This document shows, piece by piece, positions 53,795 to 63,629 of a DNA stretch of 64,000 nucleotides. The notes under the pieces are model-generated. The model saw only the letters and a program-made list of their open reading frames with translations. It was not told the origin of the DNA and searched no databases. Source of the stretch: Marivita sp046591575 (GTDB taxonomy: Bacteria > Pseudomonadota > Alphaproteobacteria > Rhodobacterales > Rhodobacteraceae); assembly GCF_046591575.1 (NCBI RefSeq), contig NZ_JBIQWA010000001.1:62001-126000 (forward strand). The letters are read 5' to 3'. Position numbers and translations under genes: made by a program. Positions within the stretch are counted from its first letter, which is position 1, and each line of letters begins with the position of its first letter.

Positions 53795-55741
53795 CTAGTT
53801 ACGAGGTTTCTCAAAGCGTATCGTTTCCATCAAAGCAGCAAAAGCGCTGCGTTCTTCGCGGCTGATTGGGGCGCCGTTCGGCCCGGTATCATATTCCGTC
53901 TTATCTTCGGCCTGGGCGCGATGCGCTTTTTGGCGGGCTTCGGCGGCCTGACTTAGCCGCCATGTTACTGTTTCGTCGGCCACACCGTTCAAGTCTTCCG
54001 ACGCTTCGGCAATTTCGGCATCAAGCCCGCAATGAGCCTCCAGTTTGGCAAGTTCTTCAGCAATGGTCAGGCGCGCAAGATCGGCGTTCCCAGGGTTGCG
54101 CACGCAAGGCGTAATCGCCACATGGCGAGACTGGCACAGTTTTTCAAGGGCTCCAGCACCAAGTGCTGCATCGGCCGCTGCCTGCACATCGCCTGCCGAT
54201 GCGTCAGCGTGTTGTAAAAGACACGATCTTAACACGGCATGGTCGGGATCAGCGCATGGCATCATTTCAAGCTGCGCTTCAAATTCGCGGATCACCTCGG
54301 GCGTTGCGATCAATGCCGCCAGAATAACAGCCTCGCGCAGGCGCAATTCGATGTCCTGACCGCCTGCGACCAAGAGCGAAGACCGGGTGTTTTGCGTTGG
54401 ATGGTGTTGGGGGCCGCTTTGCGCACGGCGGTTCTTACCTTGTCCAACGGCAGAGCGGCCCCGAAACAACTCCCAGCGCAGGCGCTTGATTTCCTCGCCA
54501 TAGTGACTGCGCAGCGACGGGTCCTGAATGGTCCTGATGCGTTCGCGCAGGGTTTTGTCCAAGGCCGCTTTCCGTTCGGGGCTGTCAAAAACCCGGCCTT
54601 CGGTTTCCCGCCGCCATAGAAGATGGACCATCGGTTGTGCGGCGTCGATCAAAACCCGCATAGCCTCGCGGCCTTCTGATCGGATCAGGTCGTCGGGATC
54701 TTTGCCTTCCGGCAGCAGAACAAAGCGCAGGGATTTGCCCGCCTCCAAAAGAGGCAAAGCCGTGTCAATCACGCGATACGCGGCCTTGAGTCCGGCCTTG
54801 TCGCCATCAAGAGCCATGATCGGTTCGTCGGTGATCCGCCAAAGCATCTGAAGCTGCGTTTCCGTCACCGCAGTGCCCAAAGGGGCGACAGCCGCGTCAA
54901 ACCCACCCGAGGCCAGCGCAATGACATCCATATAGCCTTCGGCAACGATCAGCGGCTGCCCTTTGCCAGCCGCCTCTCTGGCGGGGCCCTGGTTGTAAAG
55001 TGTCCGGCTTTTGTCGAACAGCGGTGTTTCGGGGCTATTGAGGTATTTGGCGTTATCATCCGGGTCCATGGCGCGCCCGCCAAAGGCGATCGGGCGACCG
55101 CGTGGATCATTGATCGGAAACATGATCCTGTTGCGGAAGGTATCATACGGCTTGCCGCCCTTTTGTGACGGCTTGGCAAGACCCGCTTCCATGATCTGTT
55201 CGGGTGTGACCCCTTGCCCTGTCAATTGATCCCAAAGGTTTTGCCAGCCGGCAGGCGCAAAGCCCAACCCGAACCTGTCTTGAGTGGCCGCATCCAGGCC
55301 GCGCCGCTCCAGGTAGTCGCGCGCATGCGCCCCTGAACCGCTGCGCAGTTGCATCCGATAAAAGCGGACAGCCTGTTCCATCACGTCAATCAGTTTGGCG
55401 CGGTGATCGGACTTTTCCTGCGCCCGAGGATCGCGGGCTGGCATGGGCAGCCCCGCCTCCCCCGCCAGAATCTCAACCGCTTCCATAAAACTGACATTTT
55501 CGGTTTCACGCACGAAGGAAATCGCATCGCCTTTGGCATGGCAGCCAAAACAATAGTAATATCCCTTGCGGTCATCCACATGAAAGCTGGGGGATTTTTC
55601 CTGGTGAAACGGGCACGGAGCCCACATATCCCCCTTGGCCTGATTGGACTTGCGGGTGTCCCAAAGCACCTTGCGCCCGACAACCTGACTGAGGCTGGTG
55701 CGGGTGCGCAATTCGTCCAGAAATCCGGGTGGCAGGCTCAT
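53795..55741 (-). CDS. dnaG: DNA primase
   Basis: A 648-residue primase for lagging-strand synthesis. The CHC2 zinc finger is CPFH...CFGCH (residues about 42-66), the TOPRIM domain has VAEGYMDVIAL near residue 264 and the acidic ALDGDKAG, and a C-terminal helicase-binding region follows. The length is normal. rpoD follows after about 110 bases that probably hold its own promoter. Confidence 0.95.
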   Translation of the reverse strand: MSLPPGFLDELRTRTSLSQVVGRKVLWDTRKSNQAKGDMWAPCPFHQEKSPSFHVDDRKGYYYCFGCHAKGDAISFVRETENVSFMEAVEILAGEAGLPMPARDPRAQEKSDHRAKLIDVMEQAVRFYRMQLRSGSGAHARDYLERRGLDAATQDRFGLGFAPAGWQNLWDQLTGQGVTPEQIMEAGLAKPSQKGGKPYDTFRNRIMFPINDPRGRPIAFGGRAMDPDDNAKYLNSPETPLFDKSRTLYNQGPAREAAGKGQPLIVAEGYMDVIALASGGFDAAVAPLGTAVTETQLQMLWRITDEPIMALDGDKAGLKAAYRVIDTALPLLEAGKSLRFVLLPEGKDPDDLIRSEGREAMRVLIDAAQPMVHLLWRRETEGRVFDSPERKAALDKTLRERIRTIQDPSLRSHYGEEIKRLRWELFRGRSAVGQGKNRRAQSGPQHHPTQNTRSSLLVAGGQDIELRLREAVILAALIATPEVIREFEAQLEMMPCADPDHAVLRSCLLQHADASAGDVQAAADAALGAGALEKLCQSRHVAITPCVRNPGNADLARLTIAEELAKLEAHCGLDAEIAEASEDLNGVADETVTWRLSQAAEARQKAHRAQAEDKTEYDTGPNGAPISREERSAFAALMETIRFEKPRN

Positions 55742-55817
55742 CCCAAGAATATCGGGTTTGCGCGCACGAGAGTCCAGTGCCTCGGACCGGTGACCAAGCC
55801 AGATGGGCGGTGATGTG

Positions 55818-56120
55818 TTACTGCGACAGACAAACCTGATAAAGCGCGTTGCTGACTTCGGGCGTCAATTGATCTTCCGGCAGGCTGTAAATCCATTCCA
55901 CCATCGCGGGCACCGCAACTTCATAGTTTTTCGCATCCTCCGGCAATGCCTGGATCACACGCCGTTCCGCACGACGATCTGTCGATCCATTCTTGCGCTC
56001 GGTCATGATGTTGGTCGCAATTTGCCCCTGTTTGCGGCATTCGGCCTCTTTGTCCTGTGACAGTGCGGGGGCTGCAACGCTCACGGTCAGGGCTGTGGCC
56101 AGTAGAACCGGTCGGATCAT
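55818..56120 (-). CDS. Small periplasmic protein of unknown function
   Basis: A 100-residue protein with a signal peptide (MIRPVLLATALTVSVAAPALSQ). The mature part is charged and helical in appearance, with two Cys (ECRKQ and YQVCLSQ at the very end) that could form a disulfide. No family is recognised. It is alone between dnaG and the glutamate dehydrogenase gene, all on the minus strand. Confidence 0.65.
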   Translation of the reverse strand: MIRPVLLATALTVSVAAPALSQDKEAECRKQGQIATNIMTERKNGSTDRRAERRVIQALPEDAKNYEVAVPAMVEWIYSLPEDQLTPEVSNALYQVCLSQ

Positions 56121-56188
56121 GGTCGTCCTCTTTGATTGGGCAACGTCAGATTTTGAAATCTAGCGCAGCCCAATCAGGTTGTCATGTC

Positions 56189-57625
56189 TCAGAGGCCTTT
56201 TGCCCGGTAACTTGTCGCCACTTTGTCGATCGCAGCGATATAGGCAGCCGTGCGCAGATCGGTGACATCCTCGCGCCCATGCCAGACCTCTCGCATTGTT
56301 TGGTAGGCAATGCGCATGGTATCATCCAGACCAGAGCGCACCAATTCCAGCTCGTCCGCGCCGCGCAGATATTTGGTTTTGAAATCAGGTGCCAGAGACC
56401 ATTTATCGCCCAGTTGATCGTCCAGACGTTCCAGTTCCCGGACAATAAGTTCATGACGCGCCTCTTCCTGGCGGCGTTGCATGCGGCCAAACCTTATGTG
56501 GCTCAGGTTCTTGACCCATTCAAAATATGAAACCGTCACACCGCCCGCATTCGCATACATATCCGGAATGATGACTGTCCCTTTTGCGCGCAGAATGTCG
56601 TCTGCGCCCGCCGTGATTGGCCCGTTGGCAGCTTCTATGATCAATGGAGCGTTGATGCGATTTGCATTGGACAGGTTGATGACACCTTCCAGGGCCGCAG
56701 GGATAAGGATGTCACATTCCGATTCCAGAACCGTCGCCCCTTCGGCGGTATGCGCCGCATCCGGAAACCCGGTGACACCTCCATGCTTGACGATCCACTC
56801 GTGAACCGCATCAACATCAAGACCGGCCTCGTTAAACAGAGCGCCGTCCCGTTCAATGATCCCGATAATCTTGCACCCGTCCTGGGCTCTTAGAAATGAC
56901 GCGGCGTGGTATCCGACATTTCCCAGCCCCTGCACCACAACTTTTTTGCCATCCAGCGTTCCGGACAACCCGGCTGCCTTGACGTCTTCGGGATGCCGGA
57001 AGAATTCCCGCAATGCGAATTGGATACCGCGACCCGTTGCTTCGACACGCCCCGAGATCCCCCCGGCGTTCAACGGTTTGCCGGTCACGCAGGCCCGGGC
57101 GTTGATATCCGTAGTGTTCATGCGGGCGTACTGATCCGCGATCCATGCCATTTCACGTTCGCTTGTTCCCATGTCCGGCGCAGGGACGTTTTGCGCGGGA
57201 TGGATGAGATCGCGCTTGGCAAGCTCATAGGCAAATCGCCGGGTGATCAGCTCCATCTCGCGTTCGTCATATTCGCGCGGATCAATGCACAATCCGCCCT
57301 TGGAACCGCCGAACGGCGCTTCAACCAGCGCGCATTTATACGTCATCAGCGCTGCAAGCGCTTCGACCTCGTCCTGGTTTACCGACGGCGCAAAGCGGAT
57401 GCCGCCCTTGACCGGTTCCATATGTTCGGAATGAACCGAGCGATAGCCCGTAAACGTTTTGATCTGCCCGCGCAGACGCACGCCAAAGCGCACGGTGTAG
57501 GTCGCGTTACAGACGCGGATTTTCTCTTCCAGGCCGGGCGACAGATCCATCAGCGCCACCGCGCGATTGAACATCAGGTCTACGGATTCACGAAATGTCG
57601 GTTCATTCGATGGTATTACGGTCAT
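56189..57625 (-). CDS. gdhA: Glutamate dehydrogenase (Glu/Leu/Phe/Val family)
   Basis: A 478-residue amino acid dehydrogenase linking glutamate and 2-oxoglutarate. The substrate Lys lies in APFGGSKGGLCIDP (about residue 110), the catalytic PAPDMGT follows, and the dinucleotide fold has VVVQGLGNVG near residue 230. The cofactor cannot be told with certainty. The ATG at 57625 has AGAGGG four bases upstream; the ATG at 57640 would bury that site. Confidence 0.92.
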   Translation of the reverse strand: MTVIPSNEPTFRESVDLMFNRAVALMDLSPGLEEKIRVCNATYTVRFGVRLRGQIKTFTGYRSVHSEHMEPVKGGIRFAPSVNQDEVEALAALMTYKCALVEAPFGGSKGGLCIDPREYDEREMELITRRFAYELAKRDLIHPAQNVPAPDMGTSEREMAWIADQYARMNTTDINARACVTGKPLNAGGISGRVEATGRGIQFALREFFRHPEDVKAAGLSGTLDGKKVVVQGLGNVGYHAASFLRAQDGCKIIGIIERDGALFNEAGLDVDAVHEWIVKHGGVTGFPDAAHTAEGATVLESECDILIPAALEGVINLSNANRINAPLIIEAANGPITAGADDILRAKGTVIIPDMYANAGGVTVSYFEWVKNLSHIRFGRMQRRQEEARHELIVRELERLDDQLGDKWSLAPDFKTKYLRGADELELVRSGLDDTMRIAYQTMREVWHGREDVTDLRTAAYIAAIDKVATSYRAKGL

Positions 57626-57924
57626 CAGTCCCTCTTGCATTTTTGGCGAGCTTTGCCCGTCATGTCACGCAAGCCTAGGACAGCATGGTTAATAATGCAT
57701 GCCTTTTGCAGGGCAATTTCTGCGGATAAATCGCTCGGGTCATCCCTAATTGTTGCAAATGGCGCGCCAATAGCCTGAAATTGCCGGGAATTACTCAGCT
57801 ATTTCAATACACTCCTCATTTATTCCACAATTCGCGCCCCATTCTTGCCGCCTTCTGCCTTCACTTCTTCCAAAATCTAAGTGGGGTGTAAGTCCGTCCT
57901 GAAAAGGCGGGAAAGAGGTAACTA
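57626..57924. other. Divergent region between glutamate dehydrogenase and the Tad-like operon
   Basis: About 300 bases with no gene. It should carry promoters for both directions. Only the ribosome binding site AAAGAGG seven bases before the Tad-like start is clear. The sequence is more AT-rich than its surroundings, and I find no convincing inverted repeat. Confidence 0.4.
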
Positions 57925-59589
57925 ATGATCGGATTAAGCAACCTTCTGCCAAGGGTGCCGGTCGGGAAACGGAAGAAATCTGCGTTACGGTCCAGTGTGG
58001 CCGGAACACTCAGCCGCTTCGCCCGGGAAACTGACGGCAACATGTCGATATTGGCAATCGCCGGTTCGATGGTCATGCTGGTTTTTGGCGGTGTCGGAAT
58101 TGATATGATCTATTCCGAAGTGCAACGAACCAAGTTGCAAAACACCCTCGACCGCGCAGTTCTTGCTGCGGCGAACCTGGATCAGGAATTGGATCCGGAA
58201 ATCGTCGTGACAGAGTATTTTGATGCCATGAACATGGCTGACGCCTTGTCGAGCGTTAACGTTGACCAAGGTCTAAGCCACCGCATCGTGAAAGCAGAAG
58301 CGGAACGCGATGTCGGAGCAAACTTTTTGCAGATGCTTGGCGTCGACACGCTTCATACCGCCGGAGCAGCGACTGCCGAAGAGCGAATCGCGAATGTTGA
58401 AATCTCGATGGTGCTCGATATTTCCGGCTCTATGGGCGGCAACAACAAGATCGGAAACCTGCGCAATGCGGCAACCGAATTTGTTGATACCGTCATCAAG
58501 GAAGACGATTCCGGCCTGACCACAATTAATGTCGTGCCCTATAATGCGACGGTTAATCTTGGGTCGACCGTGGCGTCTTACTATAACCTCGACGATTCGC
58601 ATGATTATTCAAATTGCGCAGTATTTCCAAACTCGGCGTTCAACACGACGGTGCATAACCCGTCGACCGAATTGGAACGACTTGCTCATTTCGATTTGTG
58701 GTCCACAAGCACAAGCAGCACGCCGGCCTTCCGTTCCTGGTGCGCCGATGACGACTACGGTGCTATAATGGTCCACAGTTCGGATGAGACTGCGCTGACA
58801 ACTCATATCAACTCTCTGGGGGCCGGCGGCAACACGGCCATCGACCTTGGGATGAAATGGGGCGTTTCGCTGCTTGATCCCTCGGCGCGTTCGGTTGTGT
58901 CGGATATGATTGCCGATGAACTTATTGTTCCGGAGGCAAGTGGACGTCCCGCAGCATACACAGCCGAAGACGCCATCAAGATCATCGTGCTGATGACCGA
59001 CGGTCAAAATACGACCCAGTACGACCTGAAGGACAAGTACAAAACCGGCATGTCCGATTTGTGGATTGATGATCGTGGCACCAGCTCTCGCTCTGACGAC
59101 CGCTTTTCCTTGCGCGTCCGCGATTGGAACGGGACCAGCAACGATATCTGGTTCTGGGAACGCTACAAAAACAATAGCTGGAATTCGCGCTATCGCAACC
59201 AACCGGATGGCGGAAGCAATGCGCGCCGGATGACGAATACCGAAGTGTTCGCACGCTGGGGCACACGTGGATACGCGCGGAAGTTCTTTATCAGGCCGTA
59301 TAACGACAACTTCGTCAGCTATAATCAGTATTACGACGTGTACTACGCCTATCAGGCAACTGTCGGTGGAAATGCGGCCGATGCGCGTCTCTCCAATGTC
59401 TGTGAGGCAGCCCGCGAGCAGGATATCACAATCTTTGCAATCGGTTTTGAAGCACCAACACGTGGTCAAAATGCGATGCGTGACTGTGCATCTTCACCAG
59501 CGCATTACTTCGCTGTGGAAGGTCTCGAGATCAGCGATGCATTCCAACAGATTGCGCGGACCATCAACCAACTGAGGCTGACACAATGA
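57925..59589 (+). CDS. TadG-like protein with von Willebrand factor A domain
   Basis: A 554-residue membrane-anchored protein. Residues about 33-60 (ETDGNMSILAIAGSMVMLVFGGVGIDMIYSEVQR) are the N-terminal pseudopilin-like helix of TadG proteins. The VWA metal site DISGSMG lies near residue 165 and MTDGQNT near 357. The two are nearly 190 residues apart, and a further aromatic- and Asn-rich region (residues about 385-475) interrupts the fold. The extracellular part has several Cys. Its stop overlaps the next start in ATGA. Confidence 0.85.
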   Translation: MIGLSNLLPRVPVGKRKKSALRSSVAGTLSRFARETDGNMSILAIAGSMVMLVFGGVGIDMIYSEVQRTKLQNTLDRAVLAAANLDQELDPEIVVTEYFDAMNMADALSSVNVDQGLSHRIVKAEAERDVGANFLQMLGVDTLHTAGAATAEERIANVEISMVLDISGSMGGNNKIGNLRNAATEFVDTVIKEDDSGLTTINVVPYNATVNLGSTVASYYNLDDSHDYSNCAVFPNSAFNTTVHNPSTELERLAHFDLWSTSTSSTPAFRSWCADDDYGAIMVHSSDETALTTHINSLGAGGNTAIDLGMKWGVSLLDPSARSVVSDMIADELIVPEASGRPAAYTAEDAIKIIVLMTDGQNTTQYDLKDKYKTGMSDLWIDDRGTSSRSDDRFSLRVRDWNGTSNDIWFWERYKNNSWNSRYRNQPDGGSNARRMTNTEVFARWGTRGYARKFFIRPYNDNFVSYNQYYDVYYAYQATVGGNAADARLSNVCEAAREQDITIFAIGFEAPTRGQNAMRDCASSPAHYFAVEGLEISDAFQQIARTINQLRLTQ

Positions 59590-60128
59590 CCCCTTTCATG
59601 AAATCAAAATTGCGCGCGTTTCTGCGCGACGAGAAGGGCGCGGTGCATACCATCGAGTTTGTCCTCTGGGTCCCTCTCTTCCTCATCCTGATCATTGCGA
59701 CCATCGAAATGGGAGCTATGACCATGCGGCACACACAACTTGAGCGTTCTCTTGACGCGACAGTCCGGGCCGTTCGACTTGGAACCAACGAAAATCTGAC
59801 CCACGCGGCGCTGAAAACCAATATTTGTGAAAATGCGACATTGCTGGCTGATTGTGAACAGACGTTGCAGCTTGAGATGATACCGCTGGATCTTCGGAAC
59901 TGGTCCAGCCCGCCGGGAAATGCAGACTGCGTGGACACTGCCCGTGACGTGAACCCGCTTCGCCAATTCGAAGCAGGACAAGACAATGAACTGATGTATC
60001 TGCGTGCGTGCTACAAGTACCGGCCAATTGCGCCGACAGGTATGCTCGCGGGATCGTTTTACACCGACGACGAGGGTCTCACAAAGATTGTGTCCTTCTC
60101 GGCCTTTGTACAGGAGCCGTCATTGTGA
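59586..60128 (+). CDS. TadE-like pseudopilin
   Basis: A 180-residue protein whose N-terminus (RDEKGAVHTIEFVLWVPLFLILIIATIEMG) has the TadE pattern: a Gly, then Glu five residues after the likely prepilin cleavage point, then one hydrophobic helix. The remainder is periplasmic with four Cys. It overlaps both neighbours by four bases, so the three genes form one tightly coupled operon. Confidence 0.82.
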   Translation: MTPFMKSKLRAFLRDEKGAVHTIEFVLWVPLFLILIIATIEMGAMTMRHTQLERSLDATVRAVRLGTNENLTHAALKTNICENATLLADCEQTLQLEMIPLDLRNWSSPPGNADCVDTARDVNPLRQFEAGQDNELMYLRACYKYRPIAPTGMLAGSFYTDDEGLTKIVSFSAFVQEPSL

Positions 60129-60742
60129 TTACGCATATCAAAAACGCCCTGCGCCGTTTTTCGCGCAGCACGGATGGCAGTACCAGCGTTGAAGCGGTCA
60201 TTGTCTATCCGGCCCTGGCTGTCATCTTTGCTGCCTCCTGGGTCTACTTCGACGTGATGCGGCAGCAAAGCATCAGCATTAAAGCAAACTACACCATCGG
60301 CGACATTATTTCGCGTGAAACAGAAATGCTTGACGATGCGTATATTTCAAATGCCCGTGAGCTTCTGTTCCATCTGACCAAAGGCCAGGGTGAAGATGTC
60401 GATTTGCGTGTCACAGTGGTGCAGTATAACGCAAGCGGAAATGAGCTTGATGTTATCTGGTCCGAAGCGCGCGGCGACTGGTCTGTGCTGTCAAACGGCG
60501 ATCTGAGCATATATGCAGAACGAATTCCGCAGATGGCCGATGCAGATCAGCTTATCCTGGTGGAAACCCGCGATGCCTATGAGCCGACATTCAACGTCGC
60601 TGGCATTGGCCCGTTCGACATCGAAACCTACTCGTTCACCCGACCACGATTTGCGTCTCAGGTGATCTTTGAAGGCGTTAATGACGGTTCGAACTTCAAC
60701 GGTTCCGAAGGCCCAGAAGAAACTCCGGAAACGCCATCCTAA
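60125..60742 (+). CDS. Second TadE-like pseudopilin
   Basis: A 205-residue protein with STDGSTSVEAVIVYPALAVIFAASWVYFDV near the N-terminus: the same Gly / Glu+5 / hydrophobic-helix pattern as the gene before it. The C-terminal tail is rich in Glu, Pro and Ser. It starts with GTG in a GTGA overlap. Its stop overlaps that of the converging membrane protein gene by three bases. Confidence 0.8.
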   Translation: MITHIKNALRRFSRSTDGSTSVEAVIVYPALAVIFAASWVYFDVMRQQSISIKANYTIGDIISRETEMLDDAYISNARELLFHLTKGQGEDVDLRVTVVQYNASGNELDVIWSEARGDWSVLSNGDLSIYAERIPQMADADQLILVETRDAYEPTFNVAGIGPFDIETYSFTRPRFASQVIFEGVNDGSNFNGSEGPEETPETPS

Positions 60743-61212
60743 GTTTCTTTGGATATCATCACCGCAATGATATCGGCCATTGGTCTGGTCTGACCCCCAG
60801 GGGTCACACCACCAACCGCAACCCGGCGTCCCAGACGCCACCAAAGGCCCGGCTGCCACGCGCGTGGTGCCGGGTCTTTCAGTTTGAGCATGAACCCATT
60901 TGAAGGTTTAATCGCCAACATACCGCGATTGACGGACACAACATCCGCGATCTGCGCCAGAACATTTCCATCGCTGTCCACAAGCGCCGTTTCTGTCAGG
61001 TACAGCTTGCGCAATGTCGCCTGTTGCAGCCGATGTGCAAACCACAGAGACAACAGCCCCAAGGCGACCAGAAAAACCTGCCAGCCCATATTCTGTGGCG
61101 GTTGTACGAATGCGATGTAGACCAGCAAACCACCCAGGGCCAAAAGCATGATCACGCCAAGCCACCGTCTTGGCCCTGTTGGATCGACAACTGCAATGAT
61201 GTCTTCGCTCAT
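60739..61212 (-). CDS. Conserved membrane protein of unknown function
   Basis: A 157-residue protein with two hydrophobic segments (about residues 17-34 and 44-60) followed by a soluble beta-rich C-terminal domain (LRKLYLTETALVDSDGNVLAQI...). It ends near residue 150 with PMADIIAVMIS. No function is known. Similar proteins occur in other roseobacters as far as I recall. Confidence 0.7.
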   Translation of the reverse strand: MSEDIIAVVDPTGPRRWLGVIMLLALGGLLVYIAFVQPPQNMGWQVFLVALGLLSLWFAHRLQQATLRKLYLTETALVDSDGNVLAQIADVVSVNRGMLAIKPSNGFMLKLKDPAPRAWQPGLWWRLGRRVAVGGVTPGGQTRPMADIIAVMISKET

Positions 61213-61342
61213 GGCTCACTCCCACCGTGTCGGCATGCCGGATACCCCATTCGTGCCAGCAATGCGAGACACCACGCAAAACCACGCGGTCCTGCTCGCT
61301 GACAAGTCAGCCCAAACCTTGCCCGGTGGTCGGAACAGTGGG

Positions 61343-63142
61343 CTACTCGGCAGCCATTCCGTCGGTGAATTGAAGACGTGCAAGGCGGGCGTATAGCCCA
61401 TCCTCGGAAACCAGAGCATCATGCGCCCCCGTCGCGACAATGCGCCCCTGATCCATCACCACAATGCGGTCCGCCTTTTTTACGGTCGCCAGACGATGCG
61501 CAACGATCACTGTTGTGCGTCCTTCCGAAAGCTCGTCCACCGCGCGCTGAACGGCACGTTCGCTTTCTGCATCCAATGCGCTGGTCGCTTCGTCAAGCAA
61601 CAGGATCGGCGCGTCCCGCAGGATTGCACGGGCGATGGCAATGCGCTGTTTTTGGCCTCCGGACAACATCACGCCACGCTCACCCAGATAGCTGTCATAG
61701 CCATCGGGCAATCTGGAGATGAAGTCATGCGCTGCTGCAGCCTTTGCGGCGGCCTCGATTTCGGCATCCGTCGCATCCGGACGTCCAAAACGGATGTTAT
61801 CCCGGGCCGATGCGGCAAAGATCACCGGATCTTGCGGAACAAGGGCGATGTGTTTTCTGAACGCATCGCGGTTCATGGCGTCAATGCGCGTTCCATCAAT
61901 GCAGACCGAACCGGAATCTGGATCGTAAAATCGCTGGATCAGCTGGATAATGGTGGTCTTACCCGCCCCGCTTGGCCCGACAACGGCCACTGTCTCGCCC
62001 GGGGCTATGTTCAAGGACACACCATCCAAAGCGGCAATATCGGGCCGACTGGGATAGGCGAAATGCACGTCATCAAACGTAATCTCTCCGCGCACTGGAT
62101 CTGGCAGGACAACCGCCAATTCGGGGTCATTCACCGTGTCCTGCGTGTTCAACAGTTCGACCAATCGTTCTGTTGCACCAGCCGCCCGCTGCAATTCCCC
62201 GAAAATTTCCGACAACGCGGCAACCGCCCCCGCCACCATAACCGAATAGATCACAAACTGAACCAGAGCACCGACGCTCATCATATCATTGCGAACGTCC
62301 GTTGCACCGATCCAGAGAACGCCGACAATCCCTGTGAACACAAGAAAGATCACAATTGCGGTCATCTGGGCGCGGGTCCAGATGCGCCGCCGCGCGGCAT
62401 CAAAGCTTTTCTCGGTCACGTCCGAAAACGCATTTCGCGAGATGTCTTCATGTGTAAACGCCTGCACCGTCTGGACAGAGAGCAACGCCTCTGACGCGTT
62501 CCCGGAGGACGCGGCAATCCAATCCTGGTTTTCCCGACTGAGTTTGCGCATCTTGCGGCCAAGCACGAGGATCGGCACCACAACCGCAGGCACAATCAGC
62601 AGAACCATCGCGGTCAATTTCGGTGATGTGAAAAGCATCAACACCATACCACCGATAAAGATCAGCACATTGCGCAACGCGATAGAGATGGATGAGCCGA
62701 TAACACTAAGGATGAGCGTTGTGTCTGTCGTAATCCGGCTTAAGACCTCGCCAGTCATCACGCGTTCAAAAAAGGTGGGGCTTAGTCCGATCACCCTGTC
62801 GAACACGGCTTTGCGGATATCCGCAACGACCCGTTCGCCAAGCCGCGTCACCAGCGCGTAGCGCAGCGCGGTTCCGATGGCCAAAAGGGCAGCAATTCCC
62901 AAGGCCGCCGCAAAGTACTGATTGAGAAGGGCGTCTTCTTTGGTGTCAAAATTGTCCACCACCCGACGCACAGCCATCGGAAGGATCAACGACACCGCCG
63001 CTGTCGCGGACAGCGCAAACAATGCTGCGAACATCAGCTTGCGATAGGGTGCAACGAACGGCCAAAGTGCGGCCAAAGATCCCAATTTCTTTGACTTCGC
63101 CCGTTCTTCTTTCTTCACCGGGGCTGATTGTGTCTCGGCCAT
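61343..63142 (-). CDS. ABC exporter, fused permease and ATPase (MsbA-like)
   Basis: A 599-residue half-transporter that should work as a dimer in the inner membrane. Six membrane segments (residues about 35-320) precede an ATPase with Walker A VGPSGAGKTT (about residue 395), signature LSGGQKQR and Walker B ILLLDEATSALD. The substrate may be lipid, drug or peptide. The start MAETQSAPVKKEER at 63142 has AGGA six bases upstream; the longer open frame runs through the tRNA gene and is rejected. Confidence 0.92.
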   Translation of the reverse strand: MAETQSAPVKKEERAKSKKLGSLAALWPFVAPYRKLMFAALFALSATAAVSLILPMAVRRVVDNFDTKEDALLNQYFAAALGIAALLAIGTALRYALVTRLGERVVADIRKAVFDRVIGLSPTFFERVMTGEVLSRITTDTTLILSVIGSSISIALRNVLIFIGGMVLMLFTSPKLTAMVLLIVPAVVVPILVLGRKMRKLSRENQDWIAASSGNASEALLSVQTVQAFTHEDISRNAFSDVTEKSFDAARRRIWTRAQMTAIVIFLVFTGIVGVLWIGATDVRNDMMSVGALVQFVIYSVMVAGAVAALSEIFGELQRAAGATERLVELLNTQDTVNDPELAVVLPDPVRGEITFDDVHFAYPSRPDIAALDGVSLNIAPGETVAVVGPSGAGKTTIIQLIQRFYDPDSGSVCIDGTRIDAMNRDAFRKHIALVPQDPVIFAASARDNIRFGRPDATDAEIEAAAKAAAAHDFISRLPDGYDSYLGERGVMLSGGQKQRIAIARAILRDAPILLLDEATSALDAESERAVQRAVDELSEGRTTVIVAHRLATVKKADRIVVMDQGRIVATGAHDALVSEDGLYARLARLQFTDGMAAE

Positions 63143-63274
63143 GCTCATCCTGTGATTTGATTGGCCGCTGTTAAACATTGGGCCACCCATAGGGGTCAAG
63201 TCGAACCCAACGCCAAGGCCGATTTGCCGCGCCGGGCTGTTGCAGGTCATATGCTGGATATTGGCAAGAAAGTC

Positions 63275-63348
63275 TGGAGCGGGCGGCGGGAATCGAACCC
63301 GCGTCATTAGCTTGGAAGGCTAAGGTCTTACCACTACACAACGCCCGC
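63275..63348 (-). tRNA. tRNA-Gly (anticodon UCC)
   Basis: On the minus strand the acceptor stem GCGGGCG/CGCCCGC pairs fully, the D-loop has GTAGTGGTAAGA, the anticodon arm TTAGC-CTTCCAA-GCTAA has TCC in the middle, and the T-arm GCGGGTTCGATTCCCGC is perfect. The discriminator is U and CCA is encoded (63277-63275). It reads GGA/GGG glycine codons. Confidence 0.97.
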
Positions 63349-63629
63349 TCAACGGTATTCGACCTATGACATGGCGGTTCCGAGGTCAAGCATCTGGAGG
63401 CGGCGGTCGGAAAAAATTCTCTTGCCAGATTGGTTCGAAAGTTGGCGGCACATCGTCCTTTGCTGCGTCACATTTGGCGAGCGGGCCTGAAATTTGGTAA
63501 ATCCTTGGTGAACATGGTTAAAAAACCTCGGTTTGTATTGGACGGGAACATGACACCGTGTTGCAAGTTGATTATGACAACACACGCTTTTACAAAAAAG
63601 CTATTTTATGCGCAGTAGGGGATACCAGC
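63349..63629. other. Intergenic region between tRNA-Gly and the L,D-transpeptidase gene
   Basis: About 280 bases without a gene I can support. It should hold the promoters of the divergent tRNA and transpeptidase genes. A short hairpin GGTT-AAAA-AACC (about 63516-63527) is visible; nothing else stands out. Confidence 0.4.

Noticed and set aside
63143..63307. N-terminal extension of the ABC exporter gene
   Set aside because: It reads into the tRNA-Gly gene; the start at 63142 has a proper ribosome binding site.
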